DNA of 64,000 nucleotides from Actinomyces gerencseriae DSM 6844 (GCF_000429265.1 NZ_AUBN01000016.1:20549-84548); one strand, 5' to 3'; shown: positions 34,052 to 42,754, numbered from the stretch's first letter. A program made the numbers and translations. The notes: generated by a model not told the origin, from the letters alone.

Positions 34052-34480
34052 ATGCCCTACCCCAACGACATCGCCGACGAAACCGAGCGCGACATCCTCG
34101 AGCGGGCCGCTCACCTGGCCACCGTCCTCGAGGACGACTGGTACCGCCCCCACCGCGCGGAGAACGACCGGGACGACGTCATGCTGCTCGTCGCGAATCT
34201 CCTTCAGTCGCACGCGGACACCGGCATCGAGTTGCACACCTGGCGGCGAGCCCTCGACGTCGTCGTCGATCACCTGGCGGCGGACCCGCACGGGTCCGCC
34301 CTGCTGCGCCGCCTGAACCGACCGACGCGGTTCACCGTCGTCGGCACCTGGCGGGAGGGCCGACGCGAAGCCATCGCCGCGCTACCCGGCAGACGCAGCC
34401 GCGACACCGCCGTCGGCGCCTGGTCCGCTCAGGTCCGGGCCGTCACCGCCGCCGACGCCGCCAGGGCCGCCGTCGGATGA
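34052..34480 (+). CDS. small hypothetical protein
   Basis: A 142-residue acidic-then-basic soluble protein starting MPYPNDIADETERDILERA. ATG 34052 has a GGAG ribosome site at about 8 bp. The first half is helical and acidic; the second is Arg/Ala-rich (RREAIAALPGRRSRDT). No family is recognised. It follows the HNH gene on the same strand by 88 bp and could be a small partner. Confidence 0.6.
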   Translation: MPYPNDIADETERDILERAAHLATVLEDDWYRPHRAENDRDDVMLLVANLLQSHADTGIELHTWRRALDVVVDHLAADPHGSALLRRLNRPTRFTVVGTWREGRREAIAALPGRRSRDTAVGAWSAQVRAVTAADAARAAVG

Positions 34481-34739
34481 GAGGACCCTCGGCACGCCGC
34501 CGAACCGGCCGGACATGCGGAGGCTGAGCAGATCGGGATCCTTCCGCCCCTCAACGTCCGCGTGGTCGGACACCCGCGCCGGCTGAGGCCGTCCACTGTC
34601 CCTGTCAGCCGGCCGAACCCCACCGCGACGTAGCATTCCTGACCGCATGAGCCGGATCTCGTAGGTTGTGAAGGCTGGTGCCGCTCCCCACGCGAAGCCC
34701 AGAGGCGAGGTAATGCGGTCCTCCGTCACCCTCGGGCGC

Positions 34740-34820
34740 ATGGAGCCGCCAGGCAATCTCACCAGCATTGACCGCGGCATCCCGAGCAACCCGGCCACTC
34801 GGGACGAGAGGCATCCAACC
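34740..34820 (-). pseudogene. possible remnant of an excisionase-like antitoxin gene
   Basis: On the minus strand, one frame gives RVAGLLGMPRSMLVR and the next gives VNAGEIAWRLH. Together they resemble the AADMLGISRSTLVRMLDAGEI helix-turn-helix of the intact antitoxin at 36017, interrupted by a frameshift. The remainder of 34481-34963 shows nothing else. Confidence 0.3.
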
Positions 34821-34963
34821 ACCATTCAAGTGTCATGGATCACAACATCGCGTACTGGCCACGACGCCCTACCGCCACCCACCCTTCTCACATAACTCCC
34901 CGTCGTCCTCCGGGACTGGCGGGACCTATTTCTCCCTGCCGGAGGCTTCCCGCGGCTCTCACG

Positions 34964-35437
34964 ATGGCGGTCGTCATCGACTACCAGAATGTCCACGTTA
35001 CAGCCGCAGGACTGTTCCTACCCGCACGCCCGCCCGAGGAGGCACTGATCGATCCCCATCGGTTCAGCTGCCAGCTCGCCCGCGCACGCAACACTGCGAC
35101 CATTGAAGTACTCCTGGGAGTACATCAATGGCGAGAAAAACCGGTGCGACTCTCCCGGCGCGAGAAAAGAGTAAACGTTATGTGCTCCCCGACCCTGGTG
35201 GATCTGGCTCGCTGCGGACTTCACGACATCATCGTCCCGGCTTCTCGCGACACCGACCCGGCGCCCGCTTTTGACCATGCCGCCAGAACAGGCCACGCCA
35301 AGATCGAGGCGGCCAAGTGGTACCACCCGAATAAGCCCAGCACCCGCGGCAGAATCAAGACCGAACGCAGGCTGTGGACGACCTCAATGACACAGGAGCA
35401 CTTCAGCGCCAGCCCAGACCTGCGAGATGACACCTGA
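34964..35437 (+). CDS. NYN-domain (PIN-like) putative ribonuclease, shortened
   Basis: A 157-residue NYN protein, a PIN-fold RNA nuclease family. The first motif AVVIDYQNVHVTAAGLFLP supplies one metal-binding Asp. The second, ASRDTDPAPAFDHAARTG, matches the usual S-x-DTD-L-x-P-A-L-E site. Between them a stretch of ~20-30 residues normally present appears to be missing (RNTATIEVLLGVHQW runs straight into REKRVNVMC), so the fold may be compromised. ATG 34964 is chosen because it starts at the domain edge; there is no strong ribosome site. Codon use is AT-richer than in housekeeping genes. Confidence 0.7.
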   Translation: MAVVIDYQNVHVTAAGLFLPARPPEEALIDPHRFSCQLARARNTATIEVLLGVHQWREKPVRLSRREKRVNVMCSPTLVDLARCGLHDIIVPASRDTDPAPAFDHAARTGHAKIEAAKWYHPNKPSTRGRIKTERRLWTTSMTQEHFSASPDLRDDT

Positions 35438-35547
35438 CCATCAACCCGACCCCGTCACTGGCCGATCACCTCACGTCGAGATCCATTCCTCGAGCCGCCG
35501 AGCGAAATGATAAGAGCCTTTAGAAGGTCAAGTTCACGGTTTTCCCT

Positions 35548-36020
35548 CTAACTCGGCGCCCCCATGCTCTGGTGCGCTGCCGAGACGAACCTACAGCATC
35601 CCTCGCGCTCGAGGCGCACAAGAAGATCCTCCAGCGTCCACCGAGGCCCCTTACGGCCCATTCTCGATGCCACCTCCTCAAGCGCATCGCGGACTGGCAT
35701 AGGATATAGATCTAGAAGGTCCAGGAGGAACTCATCCGGAGACTGGGAAAATAAGTCGCCCGGGAGTCGAGCAGTAACGAAATCTTTGAGATTGAAGGTC
35801 ACGATGACGTCCGCCCGACCGACAAGCTCCGCTGCAACGACATGCCGGTCATTCGCGTCCCGAATATTCGGGACGCATGGCAGAGCGCTCTCCCACCCGC
35901 GCACTCGCGCATCGGGGAGAGCACCATTCATCTGCCTGCGGAGCCGCGTCACGTAGCCGCAAGACTCATCACGGTCTCGGCCACGATCCTCGTGCAGGTG
36001 GAGAATCGTCCGTCCGTCAT
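35548..36020 (-). pseudogene. PIN-domain toxin missing its N-terminus
   Basis: The C-terminal two thirds of a VapC-like PIN toxin are readable: RQMNGALPDARVRGWE, NIRDANDRHVVAAELVGRA, DVIVTFNLKDF, then the helical tail GPRWTLEDLLVRLER. The first ~60 residues, including the first catalytic Asp found in the usual MxAxLDTCVLxP start, are not present in any frame; the sequence right after the antitoxin stop is unrelated. It was probably disabled by a deletion. Its partner antitoxin at 36017 is intact. Confidence 0.75.
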
Positions 36021-36439
36021 CCTTCCGAACGCACGCCGGCGAGTATCTCGCGCACCCGAGTAGGCTCGTCGTCGTAGGCGCCCATCGCCTGGGCATCCGC
36101 GACCATGTCCGACAGCGCCTCGCTCGCTGTGCGCCGCTGACGATTCCGGAACTGGAGCACATCGGCGAGATGGAGTCGCCGGTGCCGACGGATCTTCTCG
36201 AAGGGGATCTCGCCGGCATCCAGCATCCTCACCAGCGTCGACCGCGAGATGCCGAGCATGTCGGCCGCCTCCTGCGTCGTCAGCCGAGTGCTCTGCGGCG
36301 CGACCGTCACGGCCAGCCCCTGCTGCATCGCCCGTGCGACACGAACGAGGACATCCGCCACGTCCGGGCTCACCTCGACCTTCTCTCCGTCGACCATCAG
36401 ACGCAGGCACGCCCTGCCGATGGGGCGCGCGAGGATCAT
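36017..36439 (-). CDS. excisionase-type DNA-binding antitoxin (partner of PIN toxin)
   Basis: A 140-residue protein with an excisionase/MerR-like helix-turn-helix near residues 52-95: LTTQEAADMLGISRSTLVRM then LDAGEIPFEKIRRHRRL. Proteins of this type are encoded directly before PIN-domain toxins and repress and neutralise them. Start is ATG 36439 (GTG 36448 in frame also possible). The acidic C-terminal tail (AYDDEPTRVREILAG) is expected to bind the toxin. Since the toxin is truncated, the antitoxin is probably a relic or an orphan regulator. Confidence 0.8.
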   Translation of the reverse strand: MILARPIGRACLRLMVDGEKVEVSPDVADVLVRVARAMQQGLAVTVAPQSTRLTTQEAADMLGISRSTLVRMLDAGEIPFEKIRRHRRLHLADVLQFRNRQRRTASEALSDMVADAQAMGAYDDEPTRVREILAGVRSEG

Positions 36440-36461
36440 AGGACTCACCCGGGCGGAAGGT

Positions 36462-36580
36462 TGTCCAGATCTGCCACAAAGGAACCGCGAGGCGGAATCG
36501 ACTGTGAAAAAAGCCCGGAATACCAACGATTCTCCTCGTACACCCCGACAGAATCCGGACCTTTGTGGCAGATCTGGACA
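36462..36580. repeat. 119-bp hairpin element E2
   Basis: Perfect 21-bp terminal inverted repeats, 36462-36482 and 36560-36580 (TGTCC-AGATCTGCCA-CAAAGG). The interior has GAAAAAAGCCCGGAATACCAAC, as in E1. On the minus strand the core reads CCGGGCTTTTTT, a possible terminator end. It starts 23 bp upstream of the antitoxin gene. Confidence 0.85.
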
Positions 36581-36959
36581 CTCCGGCACCGGGACGGGAC
36601 GCTCCGCGACGCCCCAGGGCGGCCCCACCCGGGAGAACGGCAACGCACACCGACCCTGCGAAGGCCTACTCCACGAACGGGCTCTCCTGGGCCGCAGCGA
36701 AGGCGCGGGCAGGCGCAGGTGGACAGGGCGCTCGCTCCGAAGCGGCCACCCGGCCCGGCCCCGCCTCTGGCCGGCCATCCCCGGCGAGCCCGGTTCACCG
36801 AATCCGCCGGCCATGCCCAGAGCGCGACCCGGCCGATCATCCCGCGCCGAGGCCGGCACTACGCGCCCCGGCGCCGGACCGCCCGGCGGCCCGGCGCCCT
36901 CCTCCAGGTCCGCCGTGCTCGTCACGACAGGACCGCCCGGCCGCCCGGCGACGTCGGAC
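36581..36959. other. intergenic stretch with possible fda terminator
   Basis: A GGCGCCGG ... CCGGCGCC inverted repeat (36870-36898) lies 62 bp after the aldolase stop on the minus strand and may terminate it. Otherwise nothing is recognised. Confidence 0.35.
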
Positions 36960-37844
36960 TCAGGTCGTCGAGGCCCGATAGATGCTGTCGATCGAGGCGG
37001 CCAGGGCGGCGTCGAACTCCTCCCGGGTCTGACCCGCGTCGAGGCCCTCGAGAAGAGCGCGGGAGAAGCTGGCGATGAGACCGTGGTTGCGCGCCAGCCT
37101 CCGGTCGGCCTCCTCACGGCTGTACCCGCCGGAAAGCGCGGCGATGCGCGCCACGCGGGGGTGGCGCATGAGCCCGGAGTAGAAGTCCGTCACCGAGGGG
37201 ATCGTCAGCTTGAGGATGACGTCGCGGCCGGGGCGGAGGTCGTCGAGGTGCGCGGTCAGGGACGACAGGAGCAGCAGCTCGATGCCGGTCTTGTCCGAGG
37301 CGTGAATGTCCACCTCGGGCTCGATGATGGGGGTGAGTCCGGCGTCGAGGATCCGGTCCGCGATCTCGAACTGCTGGTCGACGACGGCACGCACGCCGGC
37401 GGTGTCCGCGTGGAGGATGACGGAGCGCATCTTCGTGCCGAAGACGTGGGCGCCCGCCGCCTTGGCGAGGGTGGCATCCAGGTCGGGGATCGGCTTCATG
37501 AGGCGGGCGCCATGGGCCTCGGCCTCAAGGCCCTTGTCCACCTTGAGGAAGGGGACGACGCCCTTGACGTCCCACAGGTAGTCGGCCGTGGGACGGCCCT
37601 CGACGGTCGAGTCGAGGGTGCGCTCGAAGAGGATCGCGGCGAGGATCCTCTCCGAGGTGAAGGCGGGACTGGTCATGACGCGGGTGCGCATGGCGTGGAC
37701 GAGGTCGAACATCTCCTCGTCGGTGCTCCAGGCCTCGGGGCCGATGCCGTAGGCCTCGAGGGCGCGCGGGGTGGAGCCCCCGGACTGGTCGAGGGCGGCG
37801 ATGAAGCCGGCTCCGTCACGCATCCTGTTCATCTGCTCGGACAT
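36960..37844 (-). CDS. fda: class I fructose-bisphosphate aldolase
   Basis: A 294-residue class I aldolase splitting fructose 1,6-bisphosphate into two triose phosphates through a lysine Schiff base. It matches the short bacterial type: MNRMRDGAGFIAALDQSGGSTP at the start, VPFLKVDKGL, IEPEVDIHASDKTGIE, then ILKLTIPSV with the catalytic Lys, and AALSGGYSREEA. ATG 37844 has AGGAGG 6 bp upstream. It stands alone on the strand. No regulatory site is evident. Confidence 0.93.
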   Translation of the reverse strand: MSEQMNRMRDGAGFIAALDQSGGSTPRALEAYGIGPEAWSTDEEMFDLVHAMRTRVMTSPAFTSERILAAILFERTLDSTVEGRPTADYLWDVKGVVPFLKVDKGLEAEAHGARLMKPIPDLDATLAKAAGAHVFGTKMRSVILHADTAGVRAVVDQQFEIADRILDAGLTPIIEPEVDIHASDKTGIELLLLSSLTAHLDDLRPGRDVILKLTIPSVTDFYSGLMRHPRVARIAALSGGYSREEADRRLARNHGLIASFSRALLEGLDAGQTREEFDAALAASIDSIYRASTT

Positions 37845-37899
37845 GGTGGCCTCCTGAGCGGTGCGCGGCCGCAGTATCTCCGCGGAGTGATCGTGACCG

Positions 37900-38368
37900 C
37901 CACTTCAAGTGTATGTGGCGCGCCTCTCAGACAACAGGGGGTGACGGGCCCCGGAGTGCGAGGCGAGGTCGCCTGAAGGACCTCGCGGATGCCTCCTCCC
38001 TCGCCTTCGATGAGCCGAGCGCCGGAGGTGCGAAGGTTCTTGCACATGTCGTACAGGACGGGGCTGACGGCGCTCTTGCCGCCGGGGCGCCCGAGCTGCC
38101 GCTCCGAGACGCCCCGCAATTCTCCAGGGCTGGTCACGACCAGCTTGTCCTCGACGATCCCGATCTCCACACGCTTGGACTCGGCGATGGCATCGAGATT
38201 CCTGTGCACCAGGGCGTGAGTCCGCTCCTCGGCCCCCTCGAACTCGACGGTCGAGAAGGTGCGGGTCACAGGCGGCGCCACAGCCTCCCGAGCCTGACCG
38301 GCAACCCCCTGCTCGAGCACGGCGACATCCTCGAGCCGACGGGAGCGAAGCCCTACCGTCACTCGCAC
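37900..38368 (-). pseudogene. Schlafen/AAA_4-type ATP-binding protein remnant
   Basis: The frame carries THALVHRNLDAIAESKRVEI, GIVEDKLVVTSPGELRG and ARLIEGEGGGIREVLQA, the C-terminal part of AAA_4 / RecG-like putative regulators (compare the usual ALVHRDY, DRLVITSPGGL and GSGIRR). The N-terminal AlbA_2 DNA-binding domain is absent, so it is a fragment. It lies at the right edge of the island. The end is obscured by unrelated sequence toward fda. Confidence 0.65.
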
Positions 38369-38505
38369 TGACCGACTGCCAGTGTCAGTGACACACTAGC
38401 GGAGCACGATGTCACTGATGGCGCCGCTGCTCCCGTCACTGACAGCAAGACCGGTGCTCCCGGTGCCGCTCCCGCTGTCACTCACGCCTCGGCCGAGCCC
38501 GCCCC
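38369..38505. repeat. cluster of GTCACTG/CAGTGAC motifs
   Basis: GTGTCA-G-TGACAC (38382-38394) is a perfect 13-bp palindrome. Further TGTCACTGA and GTCACTGACAG motifs recur at 38409, 38435 and 38477. They lie downstream of the SMP-30 gene stop and may be regulator sites or degenerate tandem repeats. Confidence 0.5.
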
Positions 38506-39372
38506 TCAGCCGGCGAACGCCAGCGGCTCCATGCCGCGCACGCCGACCTCGGCGGCGTACACGGACCCGGCCGCAGGCTCGACGTCGTCGGGCAGGTTCT
38601 CGCGCGAGGTCGTGATGAACAGCCACTCCAGGCCCTCCCCGCCGAAGGCGCAGGCGGTCACCTGCCGCACCGGCACCTCGACGGTCTCGGACAGCCTCCC
38701 CTCGGCGTCGTAGCCCCGCACGGCCCCGCCCCCGTTGAGGGCGACCCACACCCCGCCGTCGGCGTCCACGGTCAGGCCGTCCGGGTGACCGGCCCCCTCC
38801 TCGATCGTGACGAAGGGCCTCGGGTCCACCAGCCCCGCTTCGGCGTCGTAGTCGAGGACCGTGACGGTCAGCGTCGGGGTATCGACCCAGTAGGCGCGCG
38901 CGCCGTCCGGGCTGAAGCCCAGGCCGTTGCAGATCGTCGCCCCGCCCCAGGCCCGCTGCGGCTCGGCCCCCGGCCCGTCCCAGCGGTGGACGGAGGCGGC
39001 GCCCGGAGTCTTGTCGTAGGACATCGACCCGATCCAGAACCGGCCGTCCGGGTCGCAGCCGCCCTCGTTCGTGCGGACCGTCGGATCGTCCCAGAGGGCG
39101 ACGACCTCCGCCAGGTCGCTCAGGTCCTCCGCCCGCCCCAGGGCGATGCCGCGCTCGGTGGCGACGACCGCTCCGCCACCCGTGCGCGGCCGGATCACCG
39201 AGGCCACCGGCGAGGGCACGGGCAGACGGCGATGGCCGCCCCCGGCCCCCTCGTCCAACTCGACGACGGCGCCGGCGAGCATGTCGACCAGGCGCAGGCG
39301 CCGGGTGGCCGGCCACCAGCAGGGGCCCTCCCCGTGGTAGGTGATGGAGTCCGTGACGCGCTCAGCCCTCAT
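38506..39372 (-). CDS. SMP-30/gluconolactonase family protein
   Basis: A 288-residue six-bladed beta-propeller lactonase, hydrolysing sugar lactones with a bound divalent metal. The metal ligands are recognisable: GEGPCWW near residue 14, TNEGGCDPDGRFWIGSM, ICNGLGFSPDGARAYWVDT and GHPDGLTVDADGGVWVAL. ATG 39372 (MRAERVTDS) is preferred over the longer frame start, which adds non-conserved residues. It follows metQ on the same strand with an R3 hairpin between, so it is probably a separate unit. Substrate unknown. Confidence 0.88.
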   Translation of the reverse strand: MRAERVTDSITYHGEGPCWWPATRRLRLVDMLAGAVVELDEGAGGGHRRLPVPSPVASVIRPRTGGGAVVATERGIALGRAEDLSDLAEVVALWDDPTVRTNEGGCDPDGRFWIGSMSYDKTPGAASVHRWDGPGAEPQRAWGGATICNGLGFSPDGARAYWVDTPTLTVTVLDYDAEAGLVDPRPFVTIEEGAGHPDGLTVDADGGVWVALNGGGAVRGYDAEGRLSETVEVPVRQVTACAFGGEGLEWLFITTSRENLPDDVEPAAGSVYAAEVGVRGMEPLAFAG

Positions 39373-39443
39373 GGGACCACGGTACGCGCCGTCCGTCCGG
39401 TGCCGCCGCCCGCCGTCGGGAGCGGACATTCCTGCACGAGGCC

Positions 39444-39496
39444 GGCTTTTCGTCGCGAGTCCGACGACGCCGTCGTCCGACTCGCGCCGAAAAGCC
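39444..39496. repeat. R3 hairpin repeat, copy 2 (best formed)
   Basis: Two 26-bp arms (39444-39469 and 39471-39496) pair with only two mismatches: GGCTTTTCGTCGCGAGTCCG... facing ...GACTCGCGCCGAAAAGCC. It lies 60 bp past the metQ stop, so it could terminate metNIQ. Confidence 0.9.
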
Positions 39497-39558
39497 CGAC
39501 TCGACGGGGCCGGGCCGGCCAGGGCGCCTCGACCGCTCCCGGACCCGGCGTCCCGCGG

Positions 39559-40422
39559 TCAGAAGGCCGGGAGGACCGAGCCGTCGGTCCAGGTCTGCTC
39601 GATGTAGGTCCGCAGCTCCCCGGAGTTCATGAGCTCGGCGAGCTTCTTCAGGTGCTCGTCGTCCTTGTCCTTGGTGCGCACGACGAGCTCGTTGGCGTAC
39701 GGGGAGTCCGCGCCGCCCTGTTCGAGGATGAGCGCGTCCCGGCTCGGCCTGAGATCGGCCTCGAGGGCGTAGTTGCCGTTGATGACCGCTGCGTCGGCGT
39801 CCTGCATGGAGCGGGCGACCTGGGCGCCCTCCAGGGTGGAGAAGGTGAGGTTCTTCGGGTTGGAGGTGATGTCGGCGTCCGTCGGCAGCTCGACCGTCTC
39901 GTCGAGCGTGATGAGCCCGGCCTGGGCGAGCAGCTTGAAGCCGCGGGCCGTGTTCGCCGGGTCGTTGTTGAGAAGGATGCTCCCGCCCGCGGGGATGTCC
40001 TCGACCCTGCCGACCGTGGAGGAGTACAGGCCCAGGGGCTCGACGTGGACGTCGGCGATGGAGACGAAGTCGTACCCCTTCTCGTCGATCTGCTGCTTGA
40101 GGAAGTTGGGCGTCTGGAAGTAGTTCGCCGCCAGGGAGCCGTCGTTCAAGGACGAGTTCGGCGTCTGGTAGTCGTTGATCTCCTTGATGTCCAGGCTCAG
40201 TCCGGCGTCGGCCGCCAGGTTGTCCTGGACCCACCGGAGAATGGTGGCGTGGGGCTGCGGGGTGGCGCCGATGGCGATGGTGGCGACGCCGTTCTTCACG
40301 TCGATGCCGCCGTTGGATCCGCAGGCCGCGAGTGCGAGGGAGGTGGCGGAGACGAGGCCGCCGACCAGGGCGGTGCGACGGGAGATCGGCGCGGAGGCGA
40401 CGGAGGACAGGACGGGGGTCAT
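39559..40422 (-). CDS. metQ: methionine ABC transporter substrate-binding lipoprotein
   Basis: A 287-residue NlpA/MetQ lipoprotein capturing methionine outside the membrane. A twin-arginine-like RRTAL and hydrophobic stretch end in the lipobox LAAC. Family signatures are GATPQPHATIL, SLNDGSLAANYFQTPNFL, and NDPANTARGFKLLAQAG. AGGA precedes ATG 40422. It is third in metN-metI-metQ, after a 179-bp gap. The gap holds no recognised element. Confidence 0.93.
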   Translation of the reverse strand: MTPVLSSVASAPISRRTALVGGLVSATSLALAACGSNGGIDVKNGVATIAIGATPQPHATILRWVQDNLAADAGLSLDIKEINDYQTPNSSLNDGSLAANYFQTPNFLKQQIDEKGYDFVSIADVHVEPLGLYSSTVGRVEDIPAGGSILLNNDPANTARGFKLLAQAGLITLDETVELPTDADITSNPKNLTFSTLEGAQVARSMQDADAAVINGNYALEADLRPSRDALILEQGGADSPYANELVVRTKDKDDEHLKKLAELMNSGELRTYIEQTWTDGSVLPAF

Positions 40423-40601
40423 GGTGGTTCCTTGCTCGTGGAGGGGCCGGGCCGGATGACGGGCCGACCGGGGTGACGTGAGGACTGCGGAGGACCGGCC
40501 GGTGCGCGGACGACCGGCCGGGCCGAGCGGGCCGCGTCGGGGCCGGCGCCGCGGCACGGCGCGCCGCGGGGCCCCGAGCGGGTGCTCCGGCTGGTCGTGG
40601 C

Positions 40602-41354
40602 TCAGCGGTGATCGACCAGCCGGCTGAGCATGTCGCCCACCACCTGGATGACGCCGACGATGACCGCGATGAGGACGACGGCGATGACCATGACGTCGCT
40701 CATGTTCCGGTTGTATCCGTACTGGATGGCGAAGTCGCCCAGCCCCCCGCCGCCGACCGTCCCGGCCATCGCCGAGTAGCCGAGCAGCGTGATGATCGTG
40801 ACGGTCCCGGACTGGATGAGCGTGGGCAGCGCCTCCCGGACGAGGACGCCCCACGTGATCTGGGAGCCGGACGCCCCCATCATGAGGGCCGCCTCCACCT
40901 TGCCGTGGTCGACGTCGTTGATGGCGGTCTCCACCAGGCGGGCGTAGAAGGGGATGGCGCCGATCGTCAGCGGCACGCACGCGGCGGCCCACCCGACCGA
41001 GGTCCCCACGATGAGGCGGGTCACCGACGCGATGGCGACCATGAGGACGATGAAGGGCATCGAGCGGCCGATGTTGACGATCTGGGACAGGATCTCGTAG
41101 ACCGCGCGGTTGCGGTGCTGGCCGCGCTTTCCGGTGGTGACCAGGGCGAGTCCGAGGAGCAGTCCGAAGCCGATGACGAGGACGCCGGAGACGAAGGTCA
41201 TGGCGAAGGTCTCGGCCGTGGCGGGGCCGAGGTGGCTCTTGACGGCCGGGTTGGAGAACCAGGTGCCGTCACCGCTGCGAGCGGCGAGAGCGCCGGCCGA
41301 CGGCGCGGGCCCGGCGACGGGCGAGGAGAGGAGAGCAGTCGTCACAGGGCTCAC
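40602..41354 (-). CDS. metI: methionine ABC transporter permease
   Basis: A 250-residue permease with five to six membrane helices. The coupling region VEAALMMGASGSQITWGVLV and the MetI-type SMPFIVLMVAIASVTRLIVG and TVGGGGLGDFAIQYGYNR stretches are diagnostic. ATG overlaps the metN stop by 4 bp. It works with MetN and MetQ to import methionine. Confidence 0.95.
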   Translation of the reverse strand: MSPVTTALLSSPVAGPAPSAGALAARSGDGTWFSNPAVKSHLGPATAETFAMTFVSGVLVIGFGLLLGLALVTTGKRGQHRNRAVYEILSQIVNIGRSMPFIVLMVAIASVTRLIVGTSVGWAAACVPLTIGAIPFYARLVETAINDVDHGKVEAALMMGASGSQITWGVLVREALPTLIQSGTVTIITLLGYSAMAGTVGGGGLGDFAIQYGYNRNMSDVMVIAVVLIAVIVGVIQVVGDMLSRLVDHR

Positions 41355-42457
41355 GGGCGCACCTCCGCGATGAGACCGGCGTCGTGCAGGGCCTCGACGA
41401 TGGCCCGGGCACGATCGGCCGGGATGGTCAGGGCCAGCCGCCCGACCTGGGCGGTGCCCAGGGTCTCGAAGACTCCCCCGGCGACGTCCGCACCCTGCTC
41501 GGCGACCAGGGCGAGCACCTGGGCGGCGGCGGGCTCGCCCGGGTGCGCCGTCAGGGCGACATCGATCACGGCGTCAGCAGCGCCGTCGGGGCCGGAGCCG
41601 TGACCGTGAGCCCCGCCGGCGGTGCGCACGGCCGCGGGCACGTCCGGTGGCGGGACGAGCTCGCGGGAGAGCCGGGAATCGACGTCGGAGACGACGGCCT
41701 CGATGGGGCCGGACTGGACGATCCGACCGGCCTCCAGGAGGCTGACGGAGTCGCAGATCCGGCGAACGACGCTCATCTCGTGGGTGATGATGACGACGGT
41801 GACGCCCAGACGGTCGCGCACATCGCGAATGAGGTCGAGGATCGAGCGGGTCGTCTCGGGGTCGAGGGCGCTGGTGGGCTCGTCGCACAGGAGGACGGCG
41901 GGCTCGTCGGCCAGGGCCCGGGCGATGCCGACGCGCTGCTGCTGGCCACCGGAGAGCTGGGCGGGGTAGGACGAGCCGCGGTCCGCCAGGCCCACGAGCT
42001 CGAGCATCCGGGAGACCCTGCCGCGGCGCTGCCCCTTCTGCGCCCCGGCCAGGTCGAGGGGGTAGGCGATGTTCTGAGCGGCCGTGCGCTGCTCGAGGAG
42101 GTTGGCGTGCTGGAAGACCATGCCGATGGCGCGCCGGGCCTTGCGCAGCTCGGAGGCGCTGAGCGAGGTCACGTCCTGACCCGCGACGCGCACCTCGCCG
42201 TCGGTGGGCCTCTCGAGGGCGGTCAGGCAGCGCACGAGGGTGGACTTGCCCGCGCCGGAGGTGCCGACGACGCCGTGGATGGAGCCGGCGGGGATCTCAA
42301 GGGTGAGCCCGTCCAGGGCGCGCACGTCCGACCCGTCGCGCAGGTGGTAGATCTTGTGGACGTTCCGCAGCGAGATCATGGACTCATCCGCGCCGGGGGC
42401 GCCCACCGGGGCACCGGCCCGGGCCGAGTCGCTGGCGGGTGCGGGGTCTGCGGTCAC
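41351..42457 (-). CDS. metN: methionine ABC transporter ATP-binding protein
   Basis: A 368-residue ATPase. Walker A is GTSGAGKSTL, the signature LSGGQQQRVGIARAL and Walker B VLLCDEPTSALD. The C-terminal NIL domain, which binds methionine and shuts the transporter, covers about the last 90 residues (AQVGRLALTIPADRARAIV). GTG 42457 is chosen because GGAGG lies 5 bp before it; ATG 42469 is an alternative. A long flexible Ala/Gly segment precedes the NIL domain. A SAM-sensing leader probably controls the operon. Confidence 0.93.
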   Translation of the reverse strand: MTADPAPASDSARAGAPVGAPGADESMISLRNVHKIYHLRDGSDVRALDGLTLEIPAGSIHGVVGTSGAGKSTLVRCLTALERPTDGEVRVAGQDVTSLSASELRKARRAIGMVFQHANLLEQRTAAQNIAYPLDLAGAQKGQRRGRVSRMLELVGLADRGSSYPAQLSGGQQQRVGIARALADEPAVLLCDEPTSALDPETTRSILDLIRDVRDRLGVTVVIITHEMSVVRRICDSVSLLEAGRIVQSGPIEAVVSDVDSRLSRELVPPPDVPAAVRTAGGAHGHGSGPDGAADAVIDVALTAHPGEPAAAQVLALVAEQGADVAGGVFETLGTAQVGRLALTIPADRARAIVEALHDAGLIAEVRP

Positions 42458-42478
42458 TCGTTCCTCCATCGGTCCTGG

Positions 42479-42546
42479 CGGAAGCACCTGCACCGCTCAT
42501 GCGGGGGTTGCTGCAACGTCGATGAGCCAGGTCTCTCGGCTGCTCT
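42479..42546 (-). promoter_or_regulatory. probable SAM-responsive riboswitch (SAM-I/IV-like) upstream of metN
   Basis: Read on the minus strand, the leader contains GAGAGACCTGGCTC, then GTTGCAGCAACCCC, then GGTGC, in the order found in actinobacterial SAM riboswitches (AGAGA loop, GGC-UC helix, GCAGCAACC, GGTGC). It ends only a few bases before the metN start, so it would control translation initiation. I could not fold it fully; subclass is uncertain. Confidence 0.6.
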
Positions 42547-42646
42547 AGATGGTCGGGTGACACGTTATTCGGCGGCGACCGGGGACGCAAGTCCCAACAC
42601 ATGAAGGGAGGAACGTCACGCCCGGGCAGGAGCGCAATCGGCTTCG

Positions 42647-42726
42647 TCGAGATCGGTCCGGTTCCGGCTCGAGATCGGTCCGGTTCCGGCTCGAGATCGG
42701 TCCGGTTCCGGCTCGAGATCGGTCCG
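42647..42726 (+). repeat. R2 array, 4 units of 22 bp
   Basis: GAGATCGG begins at 42649, 42671, 42693 and 42715. The units are near-identical (GAGATCGGTCCGGTTCCGGC), the cleanest R2 array in the window. An R3 copy lies 30 bp further on. Confidence 0.95.
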
Positions 42727-42754
42727 ACGGAGCCGCGCCCGGCCGTCGGAGACA

